From the NCBI RefSeq assembly GCF_040096355.1, contig NZ_JBBMEX010000005.1, forward strand, positions 124,001 through 188,000: 64,000 nt of DNA, written 5' to 3'. The position numbers were made by a program, and so were the translations under genes. Under the pieces are notes generated by a model, which saw nothing but the letters and a program-made list of their open reading frames with translations, was not told the DNA's origin and did no database searches. Position 1 is the stretch's first letter, and every line of letters starts with the position of its first letter. Shown here in pieces: positions 43,069-51,447 of this stretch. Source of the stretch: Maccoyibacter intestinihominis (GTDB lineage Bacteria > Bacillota > Clostridia > Lachnospirales > Lachnospiraceae).

Positions 43069-43920
43069 ATGATCAAAAAAAAATTAGCAAAAATGTTGAC
43101 AACCTGTTTAATGTCTGTATTTATTATTGGTACTGCAAGCATGACTGTACATGCAGAAAGTGTGAGAGAAACAGAGCCTAATAATACTATGGAAACCGCT
43201 GAAACGATTATGGCAAATCATGAAACCGCTGCACAGGCAGTCAGTGGTAGTCGTCCTAGCCAGCATGTAGTTACAGGAAGTACAAGTAATACTGACGAGG
43301 ATTGGTTTAAGGTATATTTGTCAGCCGGAACGCAGTATGTTACTTGTAACGATGATCCTTTTGAATTTGAGGTTTATGATCCAAACGGCAGTCTTGTTTT
43401 AGATGAAATATATACAAAGATAGGATTTGGTTCAACAGCATATCCGTTTGTGGCATCAACAGATGGATTTTATTATGTAAAAATTAAAGGAATTACATCA
43501 TCATCTTCAGACTATATATTGCTAGTAGGTGGTCCAACCTATTCTGTTGCAAGTTGTAAAGTGGAAATGCCTACTGTAAACATGGCAAATGGCAGCGATA
43601 GTTCATCATCTATAGATTTACGATTTGAGGATGCTCTGCCAGAAGATGCTGTAGTATATATGCTTTCAATGAGTGGAATAAGAACTACTGCGGTAGATAG
43701 TATTTCAGTTAGAAATCTTAGTAGCAATAATACAGTTAACTTATCTACATATACGTGGGATAAATCGGGGTTAGTATCTTTAAACATGCCATTAAAAGGC
43801 AGATGGTCAATAACGTATGGCTATAGTAAGGATATATCTTTCACTCCTACTATTTCTTTGTATTATGCATATCCGGTTACATCAACATATGTTGAGGATG
43901 ATGTTGTGATTATACAATAA
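43069..43920 (+). CDS. Secreted protein with pre-peptidase C-terminal-like domain
   Basis: A 283-residue exported protein. The signal peptide is MIKKKLAKMLTTCLMSVFII with cleavage near VHA-ES. The following ETEPNNTMETAETI and DEDWFKVYLSAGTQY segments are characteristic of PPC (bacterial pre-peptidase C-terminal) beta-sandwich domains, ending near residue 150 with DYILLVGG. A second, Ser-rich beta domain completes it (FEDALPEDAVVYMLSMSGIR). No peptidase domain is present. TTAGGAGG precedes the ATG. It is expressed from promoter A, and its C-terminal part is similar in style to the secreted protein at 56010. Confidence 0.7.
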   Translation: MIKKKLAKMLTTCLMSVFIIGTASMTVHAESVRETEPNNTMETAETIMANHETAAQAVSGSRPSQHVVTGSTSNTDEDWFKVYLSAGTQYVTCNDDPFEFEVYDPNGSLVLDEIYTKIGFGSTAYPFVASTDGFYYVKIKGITSSSSDYILLVGGPTYSVASCKVEMPTVNMANGSDSSSSIDLRFEDALPEDAVVYMLSMSGIRTTAVDSISVRNLSSNNTVNLSTYTWDKSGLVSLNMPLKGRWSITYGYSKDISFTPTISLYYAYPVTSTYVEDDVVIIQ

Positions 43921-43939
43921 TTTTAGAAAGAGTGATGCT

Positions 43940-44812
43940 ATGAATGTTAATTTTTTTCCTTTTAGTAATTCACTTCAAATTCTAGGTCGTAGACAGAGTT
44001 TGGCAAATATTATGTGCAATCAGCAAAGTGTTACTCAAAGTAGGAAAAAAGATTTATTTGTTAGAAATACAATGTATGATACAGGAATTTATACAGCTTC
44101 AGCAGGAAAAAGAAATAAAATGATTTCAAACAGTATATTATCTGCTATGAATAATGATATTTCTAAGGTACGAAAACAAGGCGATATATACGAATGCGAA
44201 GGAACATTTTTTACAGCGGAGCAGATACCTAAAATCAGTGGAACTTCTTTGAATGAAATTAAAGCGGAAGATAATATCATTGACTTTGGGAAGAATAAGT
44301 ATTTTAAATATGTCTCCCGTGACGGACAGGAGCATTGTTTATACACAGATAATAAGGGGATAGGCGCTATTGTTTCCGAGATTATGCGTGGCGAGCCTTA
44401 TGATCCGGTGTTGGAAAGGTATGCGAGCTTTTGGAATTATATGATGACAAAAGACCCTGTATATGTTCAGTTGTCTTATTCAGATGAAGAAATAAGAGGA
44501 TATATGGAAAATGCAGGGATAAAAAATGGCTTTTTCACAGTAAAAATGGGAGATAGGGAAGCAACACAATTTTATTCTGCCACTAAAACAACAAGTCCAA
44601 TTCAGTCTAAGGAACGATATGATGCAAGATATAAGAATTTGACTTCGGGTGGTATTTTGCTTGACGAATATGAAGCTGGAGATATTTTTAAGATTGGTAA
44701 TAAGGAATATGTTTTAAGTGAATCTCATACATTGGACATACCATACGGAGAGGATATTTATAATATAGAGTATCCGAGTAATTATAAGTTTGGTAAAAAA
44801 GTTGAAGAATAA
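43940..44812 (+). CDS. Unrecognised protein downstream of the PPC-like secreted protein
   Basis: A 290-residue protein (MNVNFFPFSNSLQILGRRQS onward), without a signal peptide, polar N-terminus of about 60 residues and a mixed-fold remainder including IIDFGKNKYFKYVSRDGQE and GDIFKIGNKEYVLSESHTLD. It is 19 bases downstream of the secreted protein gene and so shares promoter A. Its low-complexity N-terminus is similar in style to those of the proteins at 51448 and 55364. The family is unknown. Confidence 0.55.
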   Translation: MNVNFFPFSNSLQILGRRQSLANIMCNQQSVTQSRKKDLFVRNTMYDTGIYTASAGKRNKMISNSILSAMNNDISKVRKQGDIYECEGTFFTAEQIPKISGTSLNEIKAEDNIIDFGKNKYFKYVSRDGQEHCLYTDNKGIGAIVSEIMRGEPYDPVLERYASFWNYMMTKDPVYVQLSYSDEEIRGYMENAGIKNGFFTVKMGDREATQFYSATKTTSPIQSKERYDARYKNLTSGGILLDEYEAGDIFKIGNKEYVLSESHTLDIPYGEDIYNIEYPSNYKFGKKVEE

Positions 44813-44818
44813 TAAGGG

Positions 44819-44876
44819 ATTCCCTTGAGGTGGACTAGAAAGTGTGGTTCAGCTCAAGGGAATTTTATATATTCTT
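44819..44876 (+). terminator. Intrinsic terminator of the promoter A operon
   Basis: ATTCCCTTGAG (44819-44829) pairs perfectly with CTCAAGGGAAT (44863-44873) and is followed by TTTTA. The 33-base loop is long. Confidence 0.7.
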
Positions 44877-44943
44877 ATATAAGTAAGAGTATTATACATT
44901 AATAGAGTTTTTATTGCGGAAGTTTTCACTTATTTCGTGACAT

Positions 44944-44959
44944 GGACTAAAACAAGTCC
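44944..44959. promoter_or_regulatory. Operator-like palindrome GGACT-N6-AGTCC, copy 1
   Basis: GGACTAAAACAAGTCC is an inverted repeat located 73 bases before the small HTH gene. The same half-sites and spacing occur at 46171-46186 upstream of the divergently placed alpha-CTD-repeat gene. Confidence 0.55.
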
Positions 44960-44960
44960 C

Positions 44961-45028
44961 TTTTCACCATGCGTATTGCATAAAATAATGCAAAAAGAAC
45001 CAAAATGGGTTCATGGGCATGGTGAAAA
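44961..45028 (+). promoter_or_regulatory. Three-way-junction leader covering the HTH gene start
   Basis: TTTTCACCATGC (44961-44972) pairs perfectly with GCATGGTGAAAA (45017-45028). Two hairpins lie inside: TTGCAT (44976-44981)/ATGCAA (44988-44993) and GAACC (44997-45001)/GGTTC (45008-45012). The right closing arm contains the GGTG that would be the ribosome-binding site of ATG 45032. Confidence 0.6.
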
Positions 45029-45031
45029 TGG

Positions 45032-45265
45032 ATGGAACAGAAAATAAAGCAAGATGAGATATTTATTGGTAAGAATATCCGGCGTATAAGGAAAGAAAAA
45101 GGAATCAGGCAGACGGAAATGGTTGCATTGTTGCAGTTGGAGAATGTAATGATTACAAGAGAAGCTCTGGTAAAGATAGAACGTGGAATCCAGCATATTC
45201 AGGCAACGCAGCTCCGGGCAATAAAAAATGTATTAGAGACTACTTATGATGAGTTATTAAAATAG
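45032..45265 (+). CDS. Small XRE-family HTH regulator
   Basis: A 77-residue single-domain Cro/cI-type regulator: IGKNIRRIRKEKGIRQTEMV is helices 1-2 and REALVKIERGIQHIQATQLR the recognition region, followed by a short closing helix. It has no sensor part. The ribosome-binding site is weak and buried in the leader stem, so autoregulation is plausible. The palindrome at 44944 is a candidate operator. A bidirectional terminator separates it from the convergent alpha-CTD-repeat gene. Confidence 0.8.
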   Translation: MEQKIKQDEIFIGKNIRRIRKEKGIRQTEMVALLQLENVMITREALVKIERGIQHIQATQLRAIKNVLETTYDELLK

Positions 45266-45272
45266 AGAATGA

Positions 45273-45316
45273 AAAAGACAGTCAAGTTTCATATAATGTG
45301 GAATTGACTGTCTTTT
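45273..45316. terminator. Bidirectional intrinsic terminator
   Basis: AAAAGACAGTCAA (45273-45285) and TTGACTGTCTTTT (45304-45316) form a perfect 13-bp stem with A and T tails on both sides, serving the convergent genes at 45032 and 45341. Confidence 0.82.
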
Positions 45317-45340
45317 TATGTAGAAATTAGGATAATCAAA

Positions 45341-46096
45341 TTAGCTCTTGTGCTGATAATTTAAAATATCTTTGAGCAAGGCAGGAGTTATTCTTTTTTT
45401 ATCCGCTTCAGTTAAATTTGAAAACTGAGACAAGGTAGTAAGTTTATTCTTTTTAAAAAGAGTAATAGATTTTGGCTCAGACGTAATTTCAAATAGAAAT
45501 TTGTCATGCCAGCTTTTAGGTGTGTTCCCATGCTTTCTTAATATACGGTATGTTTTCATGGTAAGGAGGTAGTCCTTATTACATATACAATAGAGGTCAT
45601 ATACGGTTTTGTCGTTAAAGTCATTGATGTGGTGGATATTGTTCCTAAAGAGATAAATATATAATTTAGAAGGAAAATTAAATTGTTGGAGACTTTCCTT
45701 TACAATGGAAAGAGAATTTATTTTTACGTGATATTTTTGGCACAGAGCGTCAAGTTCAATTAATGTAGTACTTCCGAGATTGCGGAACTGCATGATTTCC
45801 TCCCGTGCATAATGTGTTAGCTGGGAGATATATAGTATGTTATTACGATCAAGAATATTATAAAGGCGTTTAGACATAGGAATGCTGCTAATAGGAATTT
45901 CATTTTCAGGAGGAAATATGTAACCGTATGTGTTTAGCTCTTTCATAATGGGATTGAGAGAACAATTACGAGGAAGAACATTTGCTAAAGAGATATAATT
46001 ATATTCCTTAAGTTCGGAAACAGTAGTAATTCCGGCATATGCTAATGCAAATTTGGTAATAGAAGAAAGATTAAGCTGCTCAATTTGGGTATCCAT
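45341..46096 (-). CDS. Free-standing protein of tandem RNA polymerase alpha-CTD-like repeats
   Basis: A 251-residue minus-strand protein built from three to four repeats that look like the alpha subunit C-terminal domain. Repeat 1 is IEQLNLSSITKFALAYAGIT (residues 5-60); repeat 2, the best, has SKRLYNILDRNNILYISQLT and FRNLGSTTLIELDALCQKY (70-130); repeat 3 has FPSKLYIYLFRNNIHHINDF (140-195); repeat 4 is partial. There is no alpha N-terminal domain, so it cannot assemble as the normal subunit. AAAGGAGT precedes the start. It may bind DNA through the helix-hairpin-helix parts or touch regulators that contact alpha-CTD. This is an inference. Confidence 0.65.
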   Translation of the reverse strand: MDTQIEQLNLSSITKFALAYAGITTVSELKEYNYISLANVLPRNCSLNPIMKELNTYGYIFPPENEIPISSIPMSKRLYNILDRNNILYISQLTHYAREEIMQFRNLGSTTLIELDALCQKYHVKINSLSIVKESLQQFNFPSKLYIYLFRNNIHHINDFNDKTVYDLYCICNKDYLLTMKTYRILRKHGNTPKSWHDKFLFEITSEPKSITLFKKNKLTTLSQFSNLTEADKKRITPALLKDILNYQHKS

Positions 46097-46170
46097 TGTT
46101 TTGACTCCTTTATCTGTATAAATAAAACTATTAGCATTATATCATTGATTTTGGATAAAAGGAAGAATGT

Positions 46171-46186
46171 GGACTAAAATTAGTCC
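46171..46186. promoter_or_regulatory. Operator-like palindrome GGACT-N6-AGTCC, copy 2
   Basis: GGACTAAAATTAGTCC lies 75 bases upstream of the start of the minus-strand alpha-CTD-repeat gene, next to its probable TATAAT box (minus strand, about 46138). It matches the site at 44944 in half-sites and spacing. Confidence 0.55.
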
Positions 46187-46218
46187 TTGTATTATTGTAT
46201 CTATATAGAAAAATGTTG

Positions 46219-47944
46219 CCCTCAATAGTTTTTTGAAATTCCCGTGTGAGGGGGAAAGTTGATTACAAACAGAATAAATTACAGCAGTGAAAGTGACGAT
46301 ACAAATGCAGGAAGAGCAGAAATGTTCTTCCTGTTTTTTAACAGAACTTCAGCAGCTGGCGGGGAAAGGAGACAGTATGGCAAAGTTCTTAAATTATGAG
46401 GACCGGCTGGAGATAGAAAGCGGACTAAAGGAGCATATGACTTTCACAGAGCTTGGAGAGAAACTGGGAAGGGACAGGACTACCATCACAAAGGAGATCA
46501 GGAACTATTCCATCGAACAGGACACCGGTTATGGAAGTTACCCGCATAATACCTGCAAGTACAGAAAAGCATGTAAGAGGAAAAAAGTATGTGGGACAAA
46601 TGACTGCAGGCATCCACTGGTAGCTGTCTGTAAACAGTGTGAACTCATATGCAACCGTTACTGCGAGCATTATGAAGAAGAAATATGTACCCATCGCTTT
46701 AAACCGCCATATGTATGCAACGGATGCAGTGAAGTAAAGAAGTGTACGCTGACAAAAACTGTTTACGATGCTCTGGGAGCCCAGAGGCGGGCAACGGATA
46801 AGATATCGGAATCCCGAAGCGGGATCCTTGCTACGGAAGGGGAAATCGCCAGACTCAATGAAATCCTGGTGCCGTTGGTAAAACAGGGGCAGTCTATCCA
46901 TCAGATCTACCTGACACATAAGGATGAACTGATGTGCAGTGAAAAGACCCTCTACAACTACGTGGATGGATGCCTGTTTGATATCAGGAACATAGACCTG
47001 CCAAGAAAGGTAAAGTACCGTCCGAGATATAAAAAACCGGAGCTGAAAGTAGACCGTGGATGCCGTGTGGGAAGGAATTATCATGATTACGAAGTATATA
47101 TGGAACAGCATCCGGACACAGCAGTGGTGCAGATGGATTCCGTGATCGGCAGCAAGGGAGGGAAAGTCCTGCTGACGATATATTTTGTAAATGTGTCACT
47201 GATGCTGGGGTTCCTGCGGGAAGCGAACACCTCAAAGTCAGTGATAGATATTTATGATGAACTGTACCACCGGCTGGGAGGGCAGGATTTTAGGAAGCTG
47301 TTTCCGGTCATCCTGACGGATAACGGAAGTGAGTTTTCCAATCCCAAGTGTATAGAGAACGGACCGGATGGAAAAGGATTTCAAAGGACGAGGATCTATT
47401 ACTGCAATCCAAGTGCGCCGTACCAGAAAGCAGAGATCGAGGTGGGACATGAATTTATACGCAGGATCCTGCCGAAAGGAAGAAGCTTTGATGAACTGAC
47501 GCAGGCAGACGTAGAGCTGATGATGAACCATATCAATTCCTACCGGAGAAAGAAACTGAACGGAAAAAGTCCGTATGAAGCGTTCAGCTTTTATTATGGA
47601 GAAGACCTGGCGGAGAGGCTTAGATGCCACGAGGTTGCAGCCAAAGACATCAACCTCACCGCAAGACTTCTCAAAAAGTAACCAGAAGACAGAATAAAGC
47701 ACAGACCGCCGGCTGAAATAGGAACAGCAGAAGACGTGAATTATGGCTTGCAAAATTTGTAAGCCAAAACTGACGTCCGGTTTTTGTGCAAAAAAATACT
47801 CTGCCATAAGGTGATTATATCATAAAAGCAAGGGAAAAAACGGGAAAGTCATTACAAAAGTGGAAAGTCGGGTACAAAATTTGCAGGTCGCTTTCAAAAT
47901 GTGAAACTCGTTTACAAAACGGGAATCTCGGATGACTATTGAAC
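46219..47944 (+). mobile_element. IS30-family element, left copy
   Basis: Boundaries come from the match with the right copy. The ends are related inverted repeats sharing TCAATAGT and ATTCCCGT with the same spacing. Inside the left end a hairpin (CAGGAAGA/TCTTCCTG plus T-run, about 46309-46339) terminates read-through before the transposase start. The right end (about 47841-47936) has subterminal repeats of a GGGAAAGTC...TACAAAA type about every 20 bases, with one related copy at the left end near 46252. Confidence 0.85.
46377..47681 (+). CDS. IS30-family transposase, left copy
   Basis: A 434-residue DDE transposase from ATG 46377, preceded by AAAGGAG; the in-frame GTG at 46287 lies before an intrinsic terminator and is unlikely. 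The HTH_38-type domain is FTELGEKLGRDRTTITKEIR. A Cys-rich insert follows (CKYRKACKRKKVCG, then about ten more Cys), perhaps zinc-binding. The catalytic core has VVQMDSVIG (first Asp), ILTDNGSEF (second Asp) and the Glu in QKAEIEVGHEF. IS30 enzymes excise as circles and favour specific end-like targets. It is longer than the usual 300-380 residues because of the Cys-rich insert. Confidence 0.92.
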   Translation: MAKFLNYEDRLEIESGLKEHMTFTELGEKLGRDRTTITKEIRNYSIEQDTGYGSYPHNTCKYRKACKRKKVCGTNDCRHPLVAVCKQCELICNRYCEHYEEEICTHRFKPPYVCNGCSEVKKCTLTKTVYDALGAQRRATDKISESRSGILATEGEIARLNEILVPLVKQGQSIHQIYLTHKDELMCSEKTLYNYVDGCLFDIRNIDLPRKVKYRPRYKKPELKVDRGCRVGRNYHDYEVYMEQHPDTAVVQMDSVIGSKGGKVLLTIYFVNVSLMLGFLREANTSKSVIDIYDELYHRLGGQDFRKLFPVILTDNGSEFSNPKCIENGPDGKGFQRTRIYYCNPSAPYQKAEIEVGHEFIRRILPKGRSFDELTQADVELMMNHINSYRRKKLNGKSPYEAFSFYYGEDLAERLRCHEVAAKDINLTARLLKK

Positions 47945-47979
47945 TGTGTGGGGGTGGGACGAATATGGTTTTTGGTCAT
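47682..47979. other. Non-coding right end of left IS copy and junction to payload
   Basis: No gene is supported here. The segment contains the IS30-family subterminal repeats (47841-47936), the element end at 47944 and a short spacer before promoter B. Confidence 0.6.
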
Positions 47980-48042
47980 TTTCTGCAATAAGTAGCTATT
48001 TTCTGCAAGACTAATTGTATTTTATAAAATTTAATATAAAAT
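47980..48042 (+). promoter_or_regulatory. TTTCTGC direct-repeat promoter B (protease/exporter operon)
   Basis: TTTCTGC at 47980-47986 and 48000-48006, 8 bases, TTGTAT (48015-48020), 16 bases and TAAAAT (48037-48042). It precedes the subtilisin-like protease by 50 bases and presumably drives the protease and exporter. Confidence 0.72.
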
Positions 48043-48092
48043 AATCATTGGGTAATTTTTATCTGAAAGATATTAGAAGCGTTTTGTGAAGA

Positions 48093-49559
48093 ATGTCAAA
48101 TAATGTGCAGATTGGAATGAGATATTTGAGAGAAGATAGAGTAGCAATTATTGATAATGGAATAAATAGTAATTTAATGTGTAAAGAAAAAATACAATCA
48201 CAAATGGTTATATATGATAATAATAGGTGTATAGAAGATAAAGAGGAAATTCAGATTACAGATTTTCAGCATGGAACATTTTGTGCATTGATTTTTGAAA
48301 AATATAATTCTGATTGCATATTAAATAGTGTGCGAATTTTAGATAAAAATGGAAAGGGTGGGGTCGAAAAGATAGAACCTGCCCTTGAATGGTGTTATCA
48401 GAATAACATAAAGATTGTTAATTTGAGTTTTGGAACTACGAATTTTAATGAGTGTGAAAAGCTAAAAAAATTGATTAATAAGTATGTATATAATGGTATG
48501 ATTATTGTGGCGGCAACGGCAAATTCAGGTTTCGTATCATATCCAGCTAGTTTTACGAATGTAATCGGTGTGGCAACAACAGGAAGTCCTTTAAGTTATT
48601 CCGAAGATTATATGCAAATGGGGATTGATACTGTTGTGCCATCTGAACATATAATTAAAATGTTTGATGAAGAGATTAGAACATCATTGAGTAATAGTTA
48701 TGCAGCTCCATATGCATGTGCTTTAATTGCAAATAGGTTAAATATAGATAAAACACTTAGCATAAAAAAATTAAAGGAATATGCAAAAGAGCAAAGCCAT
48801 ATTGAAATGGTTGAAGGAGTATATGAACCGGATTGGGTTTATAAGGCTTATGTAATAGGCGGAAAGAAAACGAGCAGGGCAAGTTATTACTTTGAAACGA
48901 TTTCGGGAGATTTGAACGAAATACGGGAGAAAGTAGATACTATAATAGCTTTTTCTATGGCTGATTTGGAAAAGCTGGAGATAAAAAATAAGAGTGCAAT
49001 TTATCTTGGGAAAGAGGATATTCATAATATAGATGTGCAGGGCTTTTTTTGGAGCAAAGAAACCAGACAGCGACAGATTTTGTATAATCATTATCAAGGA
49101 AATGGTCTTGAGGTTCCAGTGGTGATACTGGCAATCGAAGATACAATAGATAAGTTCTATGTACTAACAGAATTAAAGAGGGCGTTTGCAAGTGGCGGTT
49201 ATAATGCGTATACGATAGGAATGGAACCGGAGTGTGTATTATATGCACTGGAATATATGCCGGAGCCTGTATCGGATATTAATGCTTGGAAAAATTTTGT
49301 AGAAAGCCAGGTTTTTTATAAACAAGGGGATTTGGTCATATGGTGTGTTCCATTGGAAGAGAAGGATAAATTTTTACATGTTTATCCTGATTGTGATGTG
49401 CAAATCAATATTTACAATGAGAGAGATAATAATACTGTATGGTTCTCTTTTGAGGGAGAAAAGATTGAGAAAAAAATACCGGGACTGATTGACAGGAAAG
49501 ATGTTGGGGAGATATATCATGTTATAGAATCGAAACTGACGGAGGAAGAAGATGAGTAA
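48093..49559 (+). CDS. Subtilisin-like (S8) protease of the RiPP cluster
   Basis: A 488-residue protein without a signal peptide. The N-terminal half is a subtilase domain with the triad Asp21 (VAIIDNGIN), His60 (FQHGTFCAL) and Ser202 (SNSYAAPYA), plus VNLSFG and AATANSG with the oxyanion Asn near 150. The C-terminal half (250-488) is an unrecognised domain. With the exporter overlapping its last 8 bases and the precursor gene downstream, it is best read as the leader peptidase or peptide-processing protease. The ribosome-binding site (GTGAAG) is weak. The exporter lacks its own C39 peptidase domain, which fits a separate protease. Confidence 0.82.
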   Translation: MSNNVQIGMRYLREDRVAIIDNGINSNLMCKEKIQSQMVIYDNNRCIEDKEEIQITDFQHGTFCALIFEKYNSDCILNSVRILDKNGKGGVEKIEPALEWCYQNNIKIVNLSFGTTNFNECEKLKKLINKYVYNGMIIVAATANSGFVSYPASFTNVIGVATTGSPLSYSEDYMQMGIDTVVPSEHIIKMFDEEIRTSLSNSYAAPYACALIANRLNIDKTLSIKKLKEYAKEQSHIEMVEGVYEPDWVYKAYVIGGKKTSRASYYFETISGDLNEIREKVDTIIAFSMADLEKLEIKNKSAIYLGKEDIHNIDVQGFFWSKETRQRQILYNHYQGNGLEVPVVILAIEDTIDKFYVLTELKRAFASGGYNAYTIGMEPECVLYALEYMPEPVSDINAWKNFVESQVFYKQGDLVIWCVPLEEKDKFLHVYPDCDVQINIYNERDNNTVWFSFEGEKIEKKIPGLIDRKDVGEIYHVIESKLTEEEDE

Positions 49560-51258
49560 CAAAGAGGCTGTAAGAAGATTACTTCTGCTATTAGGCAAAT
49601 ATAAAAAAACAATAGTTGTGATTGTTGGCTGTCTGCTTGTTTCTACCGGATTAAATCTTTGTGTGCCACTGATCAGCAGGCGGATCATGGATGATGGTTT
49701 TATTGGTGGAAACAAGAAATTGCTGATAGAGCTGGTTTTGGTGTCTATGGTAATTTACACTATAAATTCCCTTATAGATTTAATCAAAGAAAAAAAACGT
49801 GTTGACATTTCGGCAAAGATACAGTATTTCCTTTCAGAACAGTCTTTTTCACATCTTATGAAGCTGCGGGTGAACTATTTTAACAATACCAATTATGCGG
49901 AGACGTTAAACAATATTAACATGGATATTAACCAGATGACATCTGTTGCCGACAGCAGTGTTTTCTTTGTAATAACACAGGCGTTTAGCATGACAGGCGG
50001 CATTATCGGGTTATTTATCATAGATTTCAGAATGACGATACTGGTTCTTCTGTTCATACCGATCAAGTGTGTTGTGATGAAATACTTCGCTAAAAAACAA
50101 AAGCAGATTATGGACGAGTTCATAAAGAAAAACCAAAAATATGCGAAATGGTTTGGGGATACCGTCGGAGGGGTACGGGAAGTTAAGCTGTTTAATATTT
50201 TAGACAGGAAACATGAAGAGTTTGATCAGAACCAGAAGGATATTATTGAGAAGCAGAAGCAGATGAATATGCTGGGACAGTGGAATACGATTACAGATAG
50301 CCTTATGGTGCAGTTCCTTTCCACACTGTTATATATATTGGGGGCAAACTTGGTGTTTGACCTACAGCTTTCAGTCGGTAGCGTGTTTGCTTTCATTACA
50401 TACAGTTCATATGTTACGGGACCGATTTCTGCAATCCTTAACATAGGTTATCTCTTATCAGGGATTATCCCGTCAACAAAAAGGTATTATGCGTTTATGG
50501 ACTTGGAGGAAGAAACAGATAATGGGGAAACTGCTGCTTTGTGTCCGGATGACCTGAAATTGCAACAGGTTTCTTTTGCATATGAAAAAGAAAAATATGT
50601 TTTAAAAGATGTGGATATTTTGTTTGCAAAAGGCAGTAAGACAGCTATAATCGGGCGCAATGGTTCGGGAAAGACAACGATTATCAATCTTCTTACCAGA
50701 ATGTATGAGCCAACAAGTGGTAAGATAATGCTTGGGACAGAGGATATTTCAGAATTGCCGCTGCCAGAGTACCGTAACATGGTGTCTGTAGTGAGCCAGC
50801 AGATTTATCTTTTTAATGATACAATAAGAAATAATATCTGCCTGTATAAGCGGGTGGACGATGTTATAGTGGAAGAAGCCTGCAAGGACAGCGGACTGGA
50901 AGATTTCATAAAAGAGGTTTCACTTGATTATGTGGTAGGGCAGAACGGGGCAATGCTTTCTGGTGGACAGAAACAGAAAATAGCTCTTGCGAGAGCTTTG
51001 ATACATGATAAGCCAATTGTTATATTTGATGAAGCCACTTCAAATACGGATGCTTATTCGGAGCAGCAGATTAACGGGCTGTTGGATACAAAACTAAAAG
51101 AAAAAACGGTAATAGTGATAACACATAAGAAAGAGATATTGAATAAAGTGGATCAGATTGTCGTGCTGAAGGAGGGCGTGGTTATTGACAACGGGACATA
51201 TGACGAGTTAGTGGGCAAAAATGAAGAATTAAATATTATGATGGAAAAAGTGGGTTAA
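49552..51258 (+). CDS. ABC exporter (fused permease-ATPase) of the RiPP cluster
   Basis: A 568-residue half-transporter: six membrane helices in residues 1-310, then the nucleotide-binding domain with Walker A IGRNGSGKTT (about 367-376), signature LSGGQKQ (about 469) and Walker B IVIFDEATSN (about 487). It has no N-terminal C39 peptidase. It should export the mature peptide. The start overlaps the protease gene by 8 bases, showing translational coupling. Confidence 0.92.
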   Translation: MSNKEAVRRLLLLLGKYKKTIVVIVGCLLVSTGLNLCVPLISRRIMDDGFIGGNKKLLIELVLVSMVIYTINSLIDLIKEKKRVDISAKIQYFLSEQSFSHLMKLRVNYFNNTNYAETLNNINMDINQMTSVADSSVFFVITQAFSMTGGIIGLFIIDFRMTILVLLFIPIKCVVMKYFAKKQKQIMDEFIKKNQKYAKWFGDTVGGVREVKLFNILDRKHEEFDQNQKDIIEKQKQMNMLGQWNTITDSLMVQFLSTLLYILGANLVFDLQLSVGSVFAFITYSSYVTGPISAILNIGYLLSGIIPSTKRYYAFMDLEEETDNGETAALCPDDLKLQQVSFAYEKEKYVLKDVDILFAKGSKTAIIGRNGSGKTTIINLLTRMYEPTSGKIMLGTEDISELPLPEYRNMVSVVSQQIYLFNDTIRNNICLYKRVDDVIVEEACKDSGLEDFIKEVSLDYVVGQNGAMLSGGQKQKIALARALIHDKPIVIFDEATSNTDAYSEQQINGLLDTKLKEKTVIVITHKKEILNKVDQIVVLKEGVVIDNGTYDELVGKNEELNIMMEKVG

Positions 51259-51266
51259 GTATGAGA

Positions 51267-51307
51267 AAACTTTTCAGAATAGTAGGGATTGTCTGAAAAG
51301 TTTTTTT
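51267..51307 (+). terminator. Terminator after the exporter gene
   Basis: AAACTTTTCAGA (51267-51278) pairs with TCTGAAAAGTTT (51292-51303) and runs into seven T residues. Promoter C follows directly. Confidence 0.82.
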
Positions 51308-51314
51308 GTGCCGT

Positions 51315-51378
51315 TTTCTGCAATAAGTGGTCACTTTCTGCAACACATCTTGATATATGCAATAATTTACACGATAAT
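51315..51378 (+). promoter_or_regulatory. TTTCTGC direct-repeat promoter C (precursor/maturase operon)
   Basis: TTTCTGC at 51315-51321 and 51335-51341, 8 bases, TTGATA (51350-51355), 17 bases and GATAAT (51373-51378). It is placed between the exporter terminator and the gene at 51448 and probably drives the precursor and maturase genes. Confidence 0.75.
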
Positions 51379-51447
51379 ATACACAAAAGCGAGAGTTCAA
51401 TAGTTATCTGAAATAGATAAATAAATCTGAAAAAGGGAGGTAATTGC

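Noticed and set aside
46425..47111. 228-codon minus-strand frames in both IS30 copies
   Set aside because: Exact antisense of the transposase; present in both copies only because the copies are identical.
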